A stretch of 64,000 nt of DNA from Pseudomonas sp. S06B 330. GTDB taxonomy: Bacteria; Pseudomonadota; Gammaproteobacteria; Pseudomonadales; Pseudomonadaceae. The notes under the pieces are model-generated. The model saw nothing but the letters and a program-made list of their open reading frames with translations, was not told the DNA's origin and did not search any database. Positions 46,186-55,082 of this stretch are shown one piece after another. The stretch lies in NCBI RefSeq assembly GCF_002845275.2, contig NZ_CP088149.1, positions 3,282,501-3,346,500 on the forward strand, written 5' to 3'. Both the position numbers and the translations under genes were made by a program. The number at the start of each line of letters is the position of its first letter. Position 1 is the stretch's first letter.

Positions 46186-47818
46186 AGAACCGCCAGTGCC
46201 CGCCCCCAAGACCGTCAAGACCGGACGCTTCAGCGTTTCGCTGGTATGGATCGTTCCGATTATCGCCGTGCTGGTGGGTATTTCCCTGGTGGTGCACGAC
46301 TGGCTGCAGCAAGGCCCGACCATTCAGATCACCTTCAAGACCGGTGAAGGTTTGACCGCTAACAAGACTGAGGTCAAATACCGCAACGTAGTGATCGGCC
46401 AGGTCAGCACCGTGGAGCTGAGCGACGACCAGAAGCATGTCACCGCTACGGTGAAACTGCACAAGCAGGCGGAGAACTTCACCCGTGAGGATTCGACCTT
46501 CTGGGTGGTGCGCCCACGCATCGGCGCCGGCGGTGTATCCGGCATCGACACCTTGCTGTCGGGCGACTTCATCGGTGCCGACGCAGGCCAGGCAGATCGC
46601 CGTGTAAAAACCTTTACCGGCCTTGAGATGCCGCCGCCGATCACCTACGACGAACCCGGCAAGCGCTTTATGCTGCGCACCAGCGACCTGGGTTCGCTGG
46701 GCGTAGGCTCGCCGGTGTATTACCGCAAGATCCCCGTCGGCCAGGTGGTGTCCTATGAGTTGACCAAAGATGGCAAAGCGGTCGATGTCGAAGTGTTCGT
46801 GCAATCGCCCAATGACGCCTACGTGACCAACAACACCCGTTTCTGGAATGCCAGTGGCATCGATTTCGAGGCCGGCGCCAATGGCTTCGCCCTGCGCACA
46901 GAGTCGTTGTCTGCGCTGCTGGTCGGCGGCATCGCGTTCCGTGCGCCGCCGTTCAACCCTGAGGACCAGGTCGCCAGCGAAAACCAAATGTTCGAATTGT
47001 TCGAGAATGAGCAAGTCGCCCTGGCCCCACCTCACGGCAAGGCACAGTACCTGGCCTTGCGTTTCGATGAGTCACTGCGTGGCCTGAAAGTCGATGCGCC
47101 GGTAGAGTTCCTGGGCGTGGAAATCGGCAAAGTGGTGTCGGTCAACCTGGATTTCGACGCCGAAAAGCGCACCTTTCCGGTCAACGTCGGCATCGTCATT
47201 TACCCGCAACGCCTGGGCCGAGCCCACACCAAGCTGCTCAAAGCGCTCAAACATGACCCGGACGATGAACAGGCTGCCGCCCGCTTGCTCGGCACCTTCG
47301 TCGAGAATGGCCTGCGCGCCCAGGCGCGCAGCGGCAACTTGCTGACCGGGCAGCTTTACATTGCCCTGGACTTCGACCCCAAAGCGCCCAAGGTGATCTT
47401 CGATCCAACGGCCCGCCCGATCACGATTCCCACCGTCCCAGGCAGCCTGGAGCAACTGCAGGAGAAATTCGAGATCATGGTCGACCGCCTCAACCGCCTG
47501 CCGATCGAACGCATCGCCAACAACCTCGATGCCAACCTGGTGGAGCTGCACAAAGGCTTGCAGCAGTTCAACACCCGTACCCTGCCTGGGGTGCAGGGCA
47601 CCTTGCAGAACGTCAGCAAGACCCTGCAATCCGCCAACGCGACCCTGGCCGACGACTCGCCACAGCGCGAGCAGTTGACCCAGACCCTGGACGAACTGGG
47701 ACGCATGTCACGCTCCTTGCGTGAACTGGCCGATTACCTGGGACGCAATCCGGAATCCCTGCTGCGAGGCAGGCCTAAGGATGCCCCGGCTGACACCTTG
47801 AAACCGTCGCGCAATTGA
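46166..47818 (+). CDS. pqiB: MCE-domain intermembrane transport protein PqiB
   Basis: A 550-residue protein with one N-terminal membrane helix (S-V-S-L-V-W-I-V-P-I-I-A-V-L-V-G) and three MCE/MlaD domains (near residues 48-140, 160-235 and 290-400). A long C-terminal helical region follows (N-N-L-D-A-N-L-V-E-L-H-K-G-L-Q-Q through L-T-Q-T-L-D-E-L-G). In E. coli PqiB hexamers form a syringe-like tube across the periplasm. The overlap with pqiA and the 16-nt gap to pqiC support one operon. Confidence 0.93.
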   Translation: MKSAATEEPPVPAPKTVKTGRFSVSLVWIVPIIAVLVGISLVVHDWLQQGPTIQITFKTGEGLTANKTEVKYRNVVIGQVSTVELSDDQKHVTATVKLHKQAENFTREDSTFWVVRPRIGAGGVSGIDTLLSGDFIGADAGQADRRVKTFTGLEMPPPITYDEPGKRFMLRTSDLGSLGVGSPVYYRKIPVGQVVSYELTKDGKAVDVEVFVQSPNDAYVTNNTRFWNASGIDFEAGANGFALRTESLSALLVGGIAFRAPPFNPEDQVASENQMFELFENEQVALAPPHGKAQYLALRFDESLRGLKVDAPVEFLGVEIGKVVSVNLDFDAEKRTFPVNVGIVIYPQRLGRAHTKLLKALKHDPDDEQAAARLLGTFVENGLRAQARSGNLLTGQLYIALDFDPKAPKVIFDPTARPITIPTVPGSLEQLQEKFEIMVDRLNRLPIERIANNLDANLVELHKGLQQFNTRTLPGVQGTLQNVSKTLQSANATLADDSPQREQLTQTLDELGRMSRSLRELADYLGRNPESLLRGRPKDAPADTLKPSRN

Positions 47819-47834
47819 CCGCAGGAGCTTGAGC

Positions 47835-48386
47835 ATGGCGCACGTCAGCAAATTCGCACTACTGGGCCTGAGCTTGCTGCTGGCAGCTTGCCGCAGCGAT
47901 CCGATCCACTATCACACCCTGCTCCCGCAGCAGCCGGTGCCGGTCAGTAAAGTCGACGTACAGTTGGAGATGATCAGCGTCCCGCCGCAGGTCGACCGGC
48001 CACAGATGGTGATTCGCCAGAGCAACAGCAGCCTGGCGATTCTAGAAACCGAATGGTGGGGCGCAAGCCTGGCCGACGAGCTGCAAAATGCCCTCAACAA
48101 CCAGTTCGCCAGCAATAATTCCCAACCGCGCCTGAACTTGCGTGTGGATGTGCAGCGCTTTGATTCGCTACCCGGCCAATACGCGTTGTTTGACGCCCGC
48201 TGGCGCCTGCGTGCCGCCACGGGGACCGACATAAATGCCCTCAACTGCCGCAGCGTGATCCAGACCCCGGCCGGTGCCACCATCGAGGAACTGGTGGTGG
48301 CCCATCAACAGAACCTCAAACGCTTCACCGAGCTGGTCAGCCAGGCCGCCAGCAGTGGCGCCAGTCGCTGCCCGTCGCTGCACTGA
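47835..48386 (+). CDS. pqiC: PqiC-type outer-membrane lipoprotein
   Basis: A 183-residue lipoprotein. The signal H-V-S-K-F-A-L-L-G-L-S-L-L-L-A-A-C ends in a lipobox (L-A-A-C). The Y-H-T-L-L-P and P-P-Q-V-D-R-P-Q-M-V-I-R segments define the PqiC/DUF330 ABC-auxiliary lipoprotein family. It is thought to receive the tip of the PqiB tube at the outer membrane. The ATG lies 7 nt after AGGAG; a TTG two codons earlier was not preferred. A REP doublet follows. Confidence 0.92.
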   Translation: MAHVSKFALLGLSLLLAACRSDPIHYHTLLPQQPVPVSKVDVQLEMISVPPQVDRPQMVIRQSNSSLAILETEWWGASLADELQNALNNQFASNNSQPRLNLRVDVQRFDSLPGQYALFDARWRLRAATGTDINALNCRSVIQTPAGATIEELVVAHQQNLKRFTELVSQAASSGASRCPSLH

Positions 48387-48400
48387 CGCTTTGAGGGGCT

Positions 48401-48538
48401 GTAGCCGCTGCCGAGGCACGAGGCTGCGATCGACTGCAGCGCAGTCGCAACGCGGGCACCTCGTTGGACCTGACAGCTTACGGTGGTCAGGTGTTGCGGC
48501 CGTTTCACGCCCGATCGCAGCCTCACGGCAGCGGCTAC
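48401..48538. repeat. REP-doublet element, copy 3
   Basis: Begins GTAGCCGCTGCC and ends GGCAGCGGCTAC, 138 bp, same orientation as copies 1 and 2. The left arm GAGGCACGAGGCTGCGATCG continues into CTGCAGCGCAGTCG; the right arm has GGCCGTTTCACGCCCGATCG. It lies between convergent pqiC and yiaV. Confidence 0.87.
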
Positions 48539-48582
48539 GGGGGCCAGTCAGACTGTTGCCCCCGCCACAAAACAGCACGCGA

Positions 48583-49542
48583 TCAATGGAACGGGAAGAT
48601 GTAGTTCATCCAAGCCGCCATCCGCAAAAGGATCTTGCGCATCATCGCGATATGATGAAAGTGCTGACTATAGAGCGCCGCCTGCCCATAAGCCCCACCG
48701 GGCATCTGCGCGCTGTACTTGGCAAACTCCGGATCAGTAATTTCGATAATCACCGGCACCCGCCCCGCGGGGGGCGACCCGGTATAGCCGATCAACGTGC
48801 CTGACGGCTGCACCTGACCTTCGGCAATCACCGCAATCACATTCTTCACCCGCCCCTTGAACACCCGACCGGGAATCCCGTCAAAGGCCACCTCAGCCTC
48901 ATCCCCCGCCGTCAAGCGCAACAGACTGTTCTGACGCATCCAGGCCGCAAAATACTGGCCCTCATCGGGAATAAACACCATCGACGGCCGCAACGGCAGC
49001 CGCGTGGCCATCATCCCCCGACGCAACGACACATGGGTGACGTACCCCCGGCTCGGCGCGCGAACAACGGTGTTATCCAGCTCAAACTGCGCATTATCGA
49101 TCTGCGCCTGCAGATCATCGACCCGCGACAAAGCCGCTTCCTGCTCACGGCGCGTGCCGAAGTTACGCTTGATCAACTCATTGATCCGGTACAGATCACC
49201 CTTGGCCGCCAGTTGCTGGGCCTTGAGGGACTTGAGCCGGTACTCGAACGGCGCAGGGTCGATACGAAACAGCACATCGCCCTCTTTCAACGGCTGGTTA
49301 CCCTGTACCGGCACCTCGATCACCTTACCGGTGACTACCGGAATCACCGGCACCGACACGAAGTACGAACGCGCCACCTCCGAATACGGGTGGTTGTAGT
49401 TCATGGTGAAAATCAGTGCGCCGATGATCAGCACGCCACCGAGCACGGCCGTGGGCACTGTCCATTTGTTCAAGGGGATGCGAAAAATCTTGAAGATCGC
49501 TACACAGATCGCGGCATAGGTCAGGATCAGTAACAGGTCCAT
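48583..49542 (-). CDS. yiaV: HlyD-family membrane-fusion protein YiaV
   Basis: A 319-residue inner-membrane protein. The N-terminus M-D-L-L-L-I-L-T-Y and F-R-I-P-L-N-K-W-T match E. coli YiaV as recalled. A second membrane segment ends in T-M-N-Y-N-H-P-Y. A biotin/lipoyl-like domain (T-G-K-V-I-E-V-P-V) with a helical hairpin (A-L-S-R-V-D-D-L-Q-A-Q-I) follows, and the C-terminus M-R-K-I-L-L-R-M-A-A-W-M-N-Y is highly conserved. It is coupled to yiaW with a 3-nt gap. No cognate efflux pump is nearby; the role is unknown. Confidence 0.88.
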   Translation of the reverse strand: MDLLLILTYAAICVAIFKIFRIPLNKWTVPTAVLGGVLIIGALIFTMNYNHPYSEVARSYFVSVPVIPVVTGKVIEVPVQGNQPLKEGDVLFRIDPAPFEYRLKSLKAQQLAAKGDLYRINELIKRNFGTRREQEAALSRVDDLQAQIDNAQFELDNTVVRAPSRGYVTHVSLRRGMMATRLPLRPSMVFIPDEGQYFAAWMRQNSLLRLTAGDEAEVAFDGIPGRVFKGRVKNVIAVIAEGQVQPSGTLIGYTGSPPAGRVPVIIEITDPEFAKYSAQMPGGAYGQAALYSQHFHHIAMMRKILLRMAAWMNYIFPFH

Positions 49543-49545
49543 GGC

Positions 49546-49899
49546 TTAAATCCCCCCGCCCGAATCAATCCGGGAATCGTTGGGCTTGGCCTTTTGCGCC
49601 TCAAGCTGCGCCACCCGCTCCTGCAAGGCTTGTACCTCGCGCTGCAATTCGGTTACGGGCGTGTGGCTGCCAATCCCCCAGCCGCGATCCTCGCGGTAGA
49701 GCATTGCCCAGATCCACAGGAACGGCCACAGCGCATGCAGGGTGAACAAACTCACCCAGCCGGTGGCATGGATAGCATCCTGGTGCGGATGGTTGCGATG
49801 AACAGCAATTTCGTAAGGAATGTCGTGAAGCACGATGATGCCGTAGAACATCACCAGACCGACGAAAATCAACAACCCTAATGCAAAATAATCAAGCAT
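49546..49899 (-). CDS. yiaW: DUF3302 inner-membrane protein YiaW
   Basis: A 117-residue protein with two hydrophobic segments (residues 3-25 and about 47-67) and a soluble coiled-coil tail (E-L-Q-R-E-V-Q-A-L-Q-E-R-V-A-Q-L-E-A-Q). The motif H-D-I-P-Y-E-I-A-V-H-R-N-H-P-H is diagnostic for DUF3302. It is always the partner of a YiaV-type HlyD protein, and gene order here is the same as in enterobacteria. Upstream of it are 91 nt without a gene. Confidence 0.9.
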   Translation of the reverse strand: MLDYFALGLLIFVGLVMFYGIIVLHDIPYEIAVHRNHPHQDAIHATGWVSLFTLHALWPFLWIWAMLYREDRGWGIGSHTPVTELQREVQALQERVAQLEAQKAKPNDSRIDSGGGI

Positions 49900-49990
49900 G
49901 GTGGCTCCGGCTCGCCCAAGACGTGGGGGGCGATGGAAACAGTCTAGCTAATGAATAGCACCTTACCCTCTGATTGAAATCAACATTTTT

Positions 49991-50875
49991 TCAAGCCTGT
50001 TTTAGGGCGTTGTCCTGGCTACGCGCTTCAAGCAACTGGACGAAACTCGACAGGCTCTGCGACACGGTGCCGCGCCGCCACACCAGCCAGGTGTGCAGGT
50101 AACGAAAGTCTTCGCACAGTGGCCAGACGCTGACCGTGGCGCAGCCCGGCATGCTCTGCAACATACTCCGAGGCATCAACGCCAGACCCGCACCGGCGCT
50201 TACACAAGCGAGCATGCCGTGGTAGGACTCCATTTCGTAAATCTTGCCCGGCACCGCCGCATCGGTGCTGAACCAGCGTTCGAAATGATGGCGATACGAG
50301 CAGTTGGCACGAAAAGCATAGATGTTCTCGCCATTGACATCCTGAGCACGGTTGACCGGCCCATGGTTCAGCGGTGCGATCAGCACCATCTCTTCCTCGA
50401 ACACCGGCACCCCGTCCAGGGTCGGGTGCAACACGGGCCCATCGACGAAGGCTGCCACCAGGCGCCCGGCCAGCACGCCTTCGATCATCGCCCCGGACGG
50501 CCCCGTGGAAAGGTCCAGTTCGACCTTGCTGTACTGCTGGTTATAGGCAGCAAGCAAAGCCGGGATGCGTACCGCTGCGGTGCTTTCCAGTGAGCCCAGG
50601 GCAAACGGCCCCTGGGGCTCCTCACCGGCCACCGTCATCCGCGCCTCTTCGACCAGGGCAAGGATGCGCCGGGTGTAGTCCAGGAAGTTCCAGCCCGCTG
50701 GCGACAAACGCAAACGGCTCTTTTCGCGGATGAACAATTCGACGCCAAGATCGGTTTCCAGCTGTTTGATCCGCGTGGTCAGGTTCGACGGTACCCGGTG
50801 AATGTGTTGAGCGGCGACACTGATGCTGCCGTGCTCGGCCACGGCCTTGAAGATTTCCAGTTGAACCAGGTCCAC
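49991..50875 (-). CDS. ptrR: LysR-family regulator PtrR
   Basis: A 294-residue LTTR. The N-terminus [17 protein letters not shown] and [15 protein letters not shown] closely match E. coli PtrR (YneJ), the regulator of putrescine/GABA catabolism. A GTG start was chosen because GGAG lies 6 nt before it and the product then begins like PtrR; a TTG four codons earlier gives a longer frame but no Shine-Dalgarno. It is divergent from sad, as in E. coli, so control of sad is the likely job. Confidence 0.85.
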   Translation of the reverse strand: MDLVQLEIFKAVAEHGSISVAAQHIHRVPSNLTTRIKQLETDLGVELFIREKSRLRLSPAGWNFLDYTRRILALVEEARMTVAGEEPQGPFALGSLESTAAVRIPALLAAYNQQYSKVELDLSTGPSGAMIEGVLAGRLVAAFVDGPVLHPTLDGVPVFEEEMVLIAPLNHGPVNRAQDVNGENIYAFRANCSYRHHFERWFSTDAAVPGKIYEMESYHGMLACVSAGAGLALMPRSMLQSMPGCATVSVWPLCEDFRYLHTWLVWRRGTVSQSLSSFVQLLEARSQDNALKQA

Positions 50876-50890
50876 GTCATTCTCCAATCG

Positions 50891-50915
50891 TGAATGAAAG
50901 ACTCATTATTATTCA
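50891..50915. promoter_or_regulatory. Nested palindromes in the ptrR-sad promoter region
   Basis: AATGA-AAGAC-TCATT (50893-50907) lies within TGAAT-N15-ATTCA (50891-50915), just before the ptrR ribosome-binding site and 63 nt from sad. The A/T-rich interrupted dyads suit LysR-type binding and would permit autoregulation. Candidate PtrR operator by position. Confidence 0.45.
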
Positions 50916-50977
50916 GTTTCCACAACCTGCACAGCCCTCTACTCTGGCCCCACTCTTCTCTCCTGCAGGCCAGTGCC

Positions 50978-52372
50978 ATGACCGCGTTCTCCAGCCAAAC
51001 CCATGCCGTGTCGATCAACCCCGCCAACGGCGAAGCTATCGGCCACTACCCTTACCAGTGCGACGCCGACCTTGATGCGGCACTGACCCGAGCTGCGGCC
51101 GGCTTCGGCCAATGGCGCCGTACGCCCGTGGCTGAACGTGCCCAACTGATCCTCACCCTGGCCAGCGCGATCCGCGCAAACGCCGCGGACATGGCGCAGA
51201 TGATTACCCTGGAAATGGGCAAACCGCTGGCTCAGGCCCGTGGCGAAGTGGAGAAATGCGCCCAGCTGTGCGAGTGGTATGCGGCCCAAGGCCCCGCCAT
51301 GCTCAACGCCGAGTCAACCCTGGTTGAAAACGGCAAGGCGCGCATCGAATACCGTCCGCTGGGCCCAATCCTGGCGGTAATGCCGTGGAACTTCCCGGTC
51401 TGGCAGGTCCTGCGTGGCGCGGTGCCAGCGCTGATTGCCGGCAACACCTACGTGCTCAAACACGCACCGAACGTCATGGGCAGCGCCTACCTGATGCGCG
51501 ATGTGCTCAAGCAAGCCGGTGTACCTGAAGGTGTGTTCGAAGTCATCAACGTCACCGCCGACGGCGTCTCCCAGGCCATCAAGGACCCGCGCATCGCTGC
51601 CGTGACCCTGACCGGCAGTGTCCGCGCGGGGATGGCCATTGGTGCTCAAGCCGGTGCTGCCCTGAAAAAATGCGTACTGGAGCTGGGCGGTTCCGACCCC
51701 TTCATCGTCCTCAACGACGCCAACCTCGACGAAGCGGTCAGAGCGGCAGTCATTGGCCGTTACGCCAACACCGGCCAGGTCTGCGCCGCAGCCAAGCGCC
51801 TGATCGTCGAACAAGGGGTGGTTGAAGCCTTCACCGCGAAGTTCGTCGAAGCTACTCGCCAATTGGTCATGGGTGACCCTTTGTCGGAACAGACCTACCT
51901 TGGCCCAATGGCCCGCTTCGACCTGCGCGACGAGCTCGATGAGCAGGTGCAAGCCACCCTCGCGGAAGGCGCTACCCTGCTCCTGGGCGGCCATAAGGTC
52001 GAGGGTGCGGGCAACTTCTACGCGCCGACGGTACTGGCCGACGTTACCGACCAGATGACCTCGTTCCGCCAGGAACTGTTTGGCCCGGTGGCCTCGATCA
52101 TCACCGCCCGTGACGCCCGTCATGCCCTGGAACTGGCCAACGACAGCGAGTTCGGCCTGGCTTCGACGATCTACACCCAGAACCTGGAACTGGCAGCCCA
52201 GCTCACCGAAGCGCTGGACACCGGCGGCGTGTTCATCAACGGCTACTGCGCCTCCGATCCCCGTGTGACCTTCGGTGGGGTGAAAAAGAGTGGTTTTGGC
52301 CGCGAGCTCTCACACTTCGGTGTCCGCGAGTTCTGCAACGCGCAGACCGTCTGGCTGGACCGTCGCGGCTGA
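50978..52372 (+). CDS. sad: NAD+-dependent succinate semialdehyde dehydrogenase Sad
   Basis: A 464-residue aldehyde dehydrogenase. Glu235 (L-E-L-G-G-S-D) and catalytic Cys269 (G-Q-V-C-A-A-A-K) are present. The G-G-S-D in place of the usual G-G-K-S and the divergent ptrR gene fit Sad/YneI, which oxidises succinate semialdehyde to succinate in GABA and putrescine degradation. The ATG after the promoter region was chosen; a longer frame would cover the palindromic operator. It feeds the TCA cycle and complements the polyamine genes elsewhere in the window. Confidence 0.88.
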   Translation: MTAFSSQTHAVSINPANGEAIGHYPYQCDADLDAALTRAAAGFGQWRRTPVAERAQLILTLASAIRANAADMAQMITLEMGKPLAQARGEVEKCAQLCEWYAAQGPAMLNAESTLVENGKARIEYRPLGPILAVMPWNFPVWQVLRGAVPALIAGNTYVLKHAPNVMGSAYLMRDVLKQAGVPEGVFEVINVTADGVSQAIKDPRIAAVTLTGSVRAGMAIGAQAGAALKKCVLELGGSDPFIVLNDANLDEAVRAAVIGRYANTGQVCAAAKRLIVEQGVVEAFTAKFVEATRQLVMGDPLSEQTYLGPMARFDLRDELDEQVQATLAEGATLLLGGHKVEGAGNFYAPTVLADVTDQMTSFRQELFGPVASIITARDARHALELANDSEFGLASTIYTQNLELAAQLTEALDTGGVFINGYCASDPRVTFGGVKKSGFGRELSHFGVREFCNAQTVWLDRRG

Positions 52373-52477
52373 GTGACCACCACTGAGCGGCTGTGGGTGC
52401 AGCTTCCGGGGGCGTTGCAGGTAATGGGCTAAACTCAAGCTCGGGGCCTGGCAATGCAACGCGACCGGAGGTGCACC

Positions 52478-53374
52478 ATGAGCCCGTACCAACGCCTGTT
52501 CCTGATGGTCGGCGCCGATATGCGCCACACCCCGGCAATGGAGCGTGCCGCCGCCCTGGCCCACGCTACCGGTGCCACCCTGCATATCTGTGCCCTTGTC
52601 GAGGAGCTCGACACCCTCGGCCTGATCAGTGGCGATGAACACCTGAACCAGACCCGCGAACAGGACAGCCGCCAATGGCTGGCCGACGAAGCCACCTTGT
52701 TCCACGAGAACGGCATCCGCGTCAGTACCGACGTCATCCTCACCCGCGATGTGCTCGGTGCGGCCTTGAACCAGGTCAAGGAAATCGACCCGGACCTGCT
52801 GATCAAGGACGTGCAACACGAAGCCGCTTACAAACGCCTGTTGTTCACGCCACTGGATTGGCAACTGCTACGCGAATGCTCGTGCCCGATACACCTGGTA
52901 ACCGCCGTGCACTGCCCCCTACCACGCGTGGTTGTGGCGGCCGTCGATCCGACCCACCCCGAGCACCCGCACAACGACCTCAACGAAACCGTGATCCAGG
53001 CTGCCAGTGAGCTGGCACGCCAGTGCAATGCCGAATTGCATCTGTTGCATGTCTGCGACAGTGCCCACACCCATATGGCCGACTTCGGGGCCGGCACCGT
53101 GACGGTCCCGGGCTTTGGCAGTGATGTGCGCAAATCGATTCACAAGGTTTTCGAACAAATGGCGGCGCGTCACGCGGTGCCGGTGGAGCGTCAGCATTTT
53201 CTCTCAGCGCCGATCACCCGCAGTATTGCCGACTTCGTTGCCCACAGCCGCACCGACGTGCTGGTGATGGGCAATCATCCACGCAAGCTGCTCGAACGAT
53301 TGACCGGCAGTACCACTGAACATTTGCTCGATCACACTCTGTGCAATGTGCTGGCGGTCAAGGCCCAGGCTTGA
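52478..53374 (+). CDS. Tandem universal stress protein (UspE-like)
   Basis: A 298-residue protein with two Usp domains, roughly residues 4-140 and 150-298. The second has the phosphate-loop-like V-L-V-M-G-N-H-P-R-K-L-L-E-R-L-T-G-S-T-T-E-H-L-L-D-H, so nucleotide binding is likely there. The first lacks that motif (D-L-L-I-K-D-V). The start follows CCGGAGGT. UspE-type proteins respond to growth arrest or stress. It ends 1 nt from the converging PhyH gene. Confidence 0.85.
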   Translation: MSPYQRLFLMVGADMRHTPAMERAAALAHATGATLHICALVEELDTLGLISGDEHLNQTREQDSRQWLADEATLFHENGIRVSTDVILTRDVLGAALNQVKEIDPDLLIKDVQHEAAYKRLLFTPLDWQLLRECSCPIHLVTAVHCPLPRVVVAAVDPTHPEHPHNDLNETVIQAASELARQCNAELHLLHVCDSAHTHMADFGAGTVTVPGFGSDVRKSIHKVFEQMAARHAVPVERQHFLSAPITRSIADFVAHSRTDVLVMGNHPRKLLERLTGSTTEHLLDHTLCNVLAVKAQA

Positions 53375-53375
53375 G

Positions 53376-54134
53376 TCAGTCATATTCGGCTTCGGCGTGC
53401 TCGCCCAGTAAACGCCGCTGACGTGGCGTCGCCGCAGCGAGCACGGCCGGATTGAAGTGCCAGTGCAGGTAAGGCGAAAACTTCTGCGCGACCATGCGTC
53501 GGCCATAGTGCACCTGCAGCATTGAGCGGCTGCGGTCAGCACTGCGGTTGTCACTGCCGCCATGCCACAGCTCGCTGCGAAACATCAGCGCATCTCCTGC
53601 GCGGCAAAGGATGCTCTGCACCTGCTGGCCCTGCCACTGCTGCTCCCTGGGCGCCGGCTTGCGCCCTGCCCGATGGCTACCTGGCAACACGCGGGTTGGG
53701 GACAGTTCAGCGTCGATGTCATCCAGATAAAACTGCACGGTGCAGATCTGCATGGGCAACTCAAACGCGGGATCGGCCAACAGCGCTGGCGGCAGCGCCA
53801 TGACCAGGTAATCCAGGTGCAACGGCATGCCCTGATAACCGGGATGGCTGCGCCAGGCGGTCTGGCCGATGAGGTGACAATCCTCACCCAGCGCCGCCTC
53901 GGCCAGCTCGATAACGCCCGGCAGGTCCAGGTAGGTCAGCCACAAAGGGTCGCGATTGAACACACACTTGTACTGCTCCAGTAGGCCGTTGTAATCCCAA
54001 TGCATCGGCGTCAGTGCGCTGATTGCCGCCTGCAACTGGTCGACCTGGCGCGCCTCAAGCACGCCGGGGAGCAGCAAGTAGCCGTCACGGTGCAAAGCAC
54101 TCAAGCCCAGGCCAAGCAATGAATGTTCGTCCAT
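53376..54134 (-). CDS. Phytanoyl-CoA dioxygenase-family Fe(II)/2-oxoglutarate oxygenase
   Basis: A 252-residue PhyH-type dioxygenase. The iron triad is readable: His106 and Asp108 in P-L-H-L-D-Y and His191 in E-L-W-H-G-G-S-D-N. A basic residue for 2-oxoglutarate follows around R-S-R-S-M. Members hydroxylate small molecules such as ectoine or acyl-CoAs. It is downstream of, and on the same strand as, the LuxR regulator, separated by 62 nt. The substrate is unknown. Confidence 0.83.
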   Translation of the reverse strand: MDEHSLLGLGLSALHRDGYLLLPGVLEARQVDQLQAAISALTPMHWDYNGLLEQYKCVFNRDPLWLTYLDLPGVIELAEAALGEDCHLIGQTAWRSHPGYQGMPLHLDYLVMALPPALLADPAFELPMQICTVQFYLDDIDAELSPTRVLPGSHRAGRKPAPREQQWQGQQVQSILCRAGDALMFRSELWHGGSDNRSADRSRSMLQVHYGRRMVAQKFSPYLHWHFNPAVLAAATPRQRRLLGEHAEAEYD

Positions 54135-54196
54135 GCCAGCACTCCCGTTATCCGCGCAAGCGTCTCTATTATCCTGCGCTTGACCTACACGGACAC

Positions 54197-55024
54197 CTAG
54201 CCTGACGCGCGGCGCAGCCAGTCGATAAAGCAGGCGAACAACTCCGATTGCGAGTTAATCTCAAGCTTGAGGTAGAGGTTTTTCCGGTGCATGCGCACCG
54301 TCTCGGGAGAAATCCCCAGTTCGCTGGCGGTGGACTTGGCCGAGTGCCCGCGCAAGATCATGTGCGCGACTTCGCGCTCGCGGTCGGTCAGCAGTTGGCA
54401 GCCAAAACTGTCAAACGCCGCCTGGATGCTGCTATCCCCGCCCTCCGCGGTGGTTGGAATCAGGCCATGCCGGGCGAATCGCACCAGCAGCTCGCGGACC
54501 ATCGGTTCAACAGCACGCAACAGGTTCACCTGCTCGGTGCCCAGTCGCGAACCGCTGCAGCCCTGGAACAGGCTCAGGGAGAGCTTGCGCGCTTCACCGA
54601 CATCGGCAATGAAGTAGCTGTCTTCGCTGCAACCAGTGCCCAGGTAGTAGGCCTTGTAGTAGTCGCTGTCGAAAAAGTGATCCGGAGCGATGTCTTCCAG
54701 GTGGTAAAAACCCTCGGCCAGACCGCTTTCCACCGCCAGACAGAAAGGGTCGAGCAGATAGCCCGCGGCGAAGTAGCGGTTCAGGATGGCGTCGCGATGC
54801 TGCTCGGGAATGCCCTGCTGATACAACAACTGTGGCGCCTGCCCCTGGCATTCGAGGCTGATCATCATCGACTCGACCGCCACCAACTGGCTGATCGCCG
54901 CGGCCAAGTACTCAAGGCCCTCCGCTGTTTCACTATGGGCACAGGCATTCTGCAGCGCGGCATGCCATTGCTGCAGAGCGCCCAGGGACAGGCAGATCGG
55001 GGTATCAAGGGAGGTATGGCTCAT
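54197..55024 (-). CDS. LuxR-family transcriptional regulator
   Basis: A 275-residue regulator. The C-terminal HTH is complete (L-T-D-R-E-R-E-V-A-H-M-I-L-R-G-H-S and L-G-I-S-P-E-T-V-R-M-H-R-K-N-L-Y). The N-terminal 200 residues do not match the acyl-homoserine-lactone-binding domain by eye, so it is not obviously a quorum sensor. The start M-S-H-T-S-L was chosen; the longer frame reaches into the aminotransferase gene. Its position between spuC-type and PhyH-type genes suggests control of polyamine or amine metabolism. Confidence 0.82.
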   Translation of the reverse strand: MSHTSLDTPICLSLGALQQWHAALQNACAHSETAEGLEYLAAAISQLVAVESMMISLECQGQAPQLLYQQGIPEQHRDAILNRYFAAGYLLDPFCLAVESGLAEGFYHLEDIAPDHFFDSDYYKAYYLGTGCSEDSYFIADVGEARKLSLSLFQGCSGSRLGTEQVNLLRAVEPMVRELLVRFARHGLIPTTAEGGDSSIQAAFDSFGCQLLTDREREVAHMILRGHSAKSTASELGISPETVRMHRKNLYLKLEINSQSELFACFIDWLRRASG

Positions 55025-55082
55025 GCTCCGCAGTCTATCAGCAGGAACATGAGCCGGGGGCAAACGAGGTAGGCGCTTACCG

